Of a stretch of DNA of 64,000 nt, positions 60,935-64,000 are shown piece after piece (position 1 is the stretch's first letter; every line of letters starts with the position of its first letter). The notes under the pieces were generated by a model that did no database searches, had not been told where the DNA came from, and saw only the letters and a list, made by a program, of their open reading frames with translations. The translations under genes were made by a program, and so were the position numbers. This DNA is from Delphinapterus leucas (taxonomy: Eukaryota; Chordata; Mammalia; Artiodactyla; Monodontidae): assembly GCF_002288925.2 (NCBI RefSeq), contig NW_022097999.1, positions 16,156,654 through 16,220,653 on the forward strand, given 5' to 3'.

Positions 60935-61810
60935 TCTCTGTTCTAAATTTTAAAACACCTTTTCTTTTCTGACTAATAAGTGCTCAATTAAATCTGAGAA
61001 AACTCAAAAATTACCAAGCAAGGACAAAACTTCTAATGCTTTAAATGTGCTAGGAATTTCAGAAGATGCATTCTCAAAGAAATGACCAGCTCAAGCAGTG
61101 ATACTTTAAAAAGTCAAACAGATATTTGGCTAGCAACTAATAGTTATTTAAAATTACAGTAATACAAACTTTTGAAATATTTTTAATAATGGTATCCAAT
61201 TTGTATGTAAACTAATTAAGGCAAACTGTTGGCTAAATTAGAGCTGGTTTGATCATTTTAATTTTTAAAATAGTTCTGTCTTCTTTCTGATCATGTCATA
61301 GTATGAAATATAATGCACTGTAACATTTCATTCTTTGAGCTTTTAAATTTTCTTCACAGCTTTTACTGGTTAGATGTATTATCACTGCTTCCACACATAC
61401 GATTTAAAGTCATAAAAACTGATGTCTTTATTAAAGGGTTATTAGCTCTTCTAAATTACAGACAATGCTGCAAATCACTTGATCTTAATCACTGTTCCCG
61501 TCTTCCGTGTAAAACTTTCAAATGCCGTATCTGACAAACTTGGTATCAATAATCATTGTACTGCTCTGCAACGTCACCGTAAATAAACTTCTATAATTCT
61601 AATTGGCCTTAAGATACCATACTAATAACACAGTGAGCTAAGTAATGAGGAATCTTTGATTACCTGGCCAATTTCTAAAGACTAAAATTCTTAAAGAAAA
61701 CTCTAATTAGGATAGCAAATTTAGTGTGGTATATGCTTCATCTTATGATAAGAGAACACAAAGTTAATACATTTTAAGTTACAGGTGAAAGTGTTAATTT
61801 GCAATCTAAG

Positions 61811-61844
<34 letters not shown>
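61811..61844 (+). repeat. (TA)n microsatellite
   Basis: TA/AT run with a single phase slip near 61820, followed by gtgggtgt. Confidence 0.97.
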
Positions 61845-61846
<2 letters not shown>

Positions 61847-63190
61847 GGGTGTATAAAATGTGTTAAAATCTACAAAGATAGCTTATGAATTAAACAGTTT
61901 GAAACCAGTTGATGCGAAGAAACTTGATCTTTGATAATATAGTCTTCTCTCAACAAGCAAGCTATAAAAAAATTATTCTGTGCCTTCAGTACCTAGCCTG
62001 GCCAGGTTCCTCAACTTCCCAGAACACTCTCACTTCCTAATAGCCAGTTAACTTTTTGAGCTTTTGTGTTGACCTTTGTCATGCCCCTTAAACATTTTTT
62101 AACAAAAGTTTCTTGTTTCTGAAAAAGCTAGATTTCATAACAATTACTGTTTCTTGTACCTATGCTTTATTTTAATTACTGTCACTCCAAACCAAGACTG
62201 TAATCATTTCTTGTCTTGGGCACCTATGACTTATGCTTACATTTCCTGCAATCACCAGTCTCCTGGCAACTCGTTATGATACTGCCTTCGCAAACTTAAG
62301 CCTCAAATTAAAAATAATAAAATTGTTAACATATATTTTACACCCAAACTATCTCTGGTACTTCCCAGATAGCCACTAGGTAGCACTATTGAGCAAGGAG
62401 GCTATTAGGAAGAACTAAATATAGTATTCTCCATATCTTTAATTAGCTTAACTCTATCATAAGAGCTGCCCTGGTTACCAAGCCCATAATATGGGCAGAC
62501 CCATGGTGTAACTAATAATGAATATGGTTCAACACTTGTATACTTTTCAGGGTGGACAGAACATATTCATGATCCTGTGCGAAGACTGGCACAATGATAT
62601 AAAGAAAATGATTTCTAAGATTATGTTTATAAGTATTAAATACTCTTGTTAATTGGTGGCATGTTTAAAACACACTTCATCAAAGTCCCTAGAGATGTAT
62701 TTATCAATGCCTTTAGTGTCCATCATAAGGCCTGTGCCCTCAGAATAATCATTGACTAAATCATTAACTAGCTGTATATTATACCCCAATCAGGGATTCC
62801 ATTCTAACACTGTTAATTACTGTAATAAATTAACGAGACCAGTTAATATCAGTCTTATTAACAGGTGGTTTCTACTTTTCCTTCAAGCATGCCAAAAGGC
62901 CAGGCCATAAGCTGGAGGTGAGAAAACTGAGTCTGTAGGATGAAACATTCAAAGAAGAAAGCCTGGATAAAGGCCTATATCAGTATTCTTGACTATTACT
63001 GACTCATGGGTCAGGTTTCCTGCCTAGTGTAACCCAACATCACCACCAAGAGCAGACTCTTGGACAGACTACCAGAAACCTGAGTCAGCGTTTACAAGAC
63101 TCTTTAATTCGAAAATCACACACTTTGTAAAGCCACGCTGCTGACCCAAGATTCAATGGAACAAGAATTAATTCTGCAAGACTGAATGGA

Positions 63191-63396
63191 GGGCTTCCCT
63201 GGTGGCGCAGTGGTTGAGTCCGCCTGCCGATGCAGGGGACATGGGTTCGTGCCCTGGTCCGGGAAGATCCCACATGCCACGGAGCAGCTGGGCCCGTGAG
63301 CCATGGCCACTGGGCCTGCGCGTCCAGAGCCTGTGCTCCACAACGGGAGAGGCCACAACAGTGAGAGGCCCGCGTCCGGCAAAAAAAAAAAACAAA
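63191..63396 (+). mobile_element. CHR SINE, short form
   Basis: Short-form SINE with TSD aagactgaatgga at 63178-63190 and 63397-63409. It lacks four bases (normally gttgagagtcc) in the head. Confidence 0.95.
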
Positions 63397-63559
63397 AAGA
63401 CTGAATGGAACCCATGAGGGAAATTTAATAGTAGTTTTGACAAAATATCTTCCTCCTTCATTTTTCACTAAGTCTCATGGTGGCCGGCTATACTTGGGCA
63501 AATTGGAATGAAACACTCTTTGAATATGTTCCTCCTACTGATCCCTCTGAATTCAGGAA

Positions 63560-64000
63560 AAGCATTCTCTGGGACATCTTAATATACCTTACAAAATGTG
63601 GCAGACTATATTTTCCAAATCCAGATTTTATTTTCAAAAAAATATCTCCCTTCCCACATGTTCTCCAAGGTTACTAAGTCACGCCCCCATCAAGAGGTGG
63701 TATCTTTTCCTGTCCCCTCTGAATCCGAGCAGGCTCATCACCGCTTTGACCAACAGAGTATAGCAAAAGTAACACCATAAGAATTCTGAGAGTAGGTCAC
63801 CAAAAGATATTAGCTTCTGCCTGGTTCTCTCAGGACATTCACTCTGAGGAAAGACAGCTACCATGTAAGAAGTCCAACTACCCTGTGATGGACATGCTGG
63901 AGAAGCTACATGAAGGCACTGCAGTCAACAGTCCCAGCTATGCCATGGCACCAAAGTGGGAAGAAGCCATCTCAGATCTTCCAGACCAGGCAATCCACCC
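63560..64000. repeat. Probable old interspersed repeat, unnamed
   Basis: Runs to the window edge. Wording such as catgtaagaagtccaactac and cagtcaacagtcccagctat recurs in mammalian interspersed repeats, but I cannot name the family. No coding sequence is supported. Confidence 0.4.

Larger units (their letters stand above)
28304..64000 (-). other. HSD17B12: HSD17B12 upstream intron (partial)
   Basis: Minus-strand intron preceding the exon at 28196-28303. At least 35.7 kb lies in the window and its 5' end is outside. I looked for the exon encoding the TGxxxGIG cofactor motif (VTGSTDGIGKSYAEEL in human) and did not find it. The content is non-coding: CHR SINEs, L1 and L2 pieces, MIRs, DNA-transposon relics and single-copy DNA. 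Stretches in which I recognise nothing include about 33600-34250, 35410-36730, 43410-44555, 48470-49140, 50130-51110, 52210-53040, 53420-54140, 55610-56790, 57430-59245 and 60940-63190. Confidence 0.8.

Noticed and set aside
28304..64000. Search for the HSD17B12 exon carrying the TGxxxGIG cofactor motif
   Set aside because: No matching segment found by reading the minus strand. It probably lies beyond the right edge.

Overview
The window is vertebrate nuclear DNA from a placental mammal, almost certainly a cetacean. It carries 28 copies of a tRNA-derived SINE of the CHR class (heads beginning with ggcttccctggtggcgcagt), together with cetartiodactyl-type L1 3' ends, ancient MIR/L2, hAT/Tigger and MaLR relics. 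I saw no BovB LINE and no Bov-tA-type SINE, which argues against a ruminant. No bacterial, plasmid or phage features are present.

The only host gene I can identify is HSD17B12, on the minus strand. It encodes the very-long-chain 3-oxoacyl-CoA reductase / 17-beta-hydroxysteroid dehydrogenase 12. Three consecutive coding exons are visible: 28196-28303 (108 bp), 9296-9360 (65 bp) and 8407-8451 (45 bp). Their splice sites, reading phases and protein order fit each other. Everything else is intron: more than 35.6 kb upstream (28304-64000), an 18.8-kb intron (9361-28195), an 844-bp intron (8452-9295), and at least 8.4 kb downstream (1-8406). The neighbouring HSD17B12 exons were not found here.

The introns are layered with mobile elements. 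Oldest are L2 and MIR fragments, L1M-type 3' ends, hAT elements (including a Charlie-like copy with recognisable transposase remnants at 41148-42512), Tigger-type MITEs (39905-40097, 59249-59431) and two MaLR LTRs. Next are younger L1 copies, the largest at 17523-21423 with 5'UTR, broken ORF1 and an ORF2 that stops inside the reverse transcriptase. Youngest are the CHR SINEs, many with perfect target-site duplications (TSDs), often inserted into the older repeats.

I found no new biochemical system. The observations most worth checking are: a 42-47 bp inverted match between the abnormal 3' edge of the big L1 and a site 3.3 kb away (possible templated repair insertion); a SINE with an apparent 3' transduction; the strong antisense orientation bias of SINEs and L1s relative to HSD17B12; a 63-bp direct duplication exactly 1,700 bp apart; and a MITE hairpin resembling a microRNA precursor.
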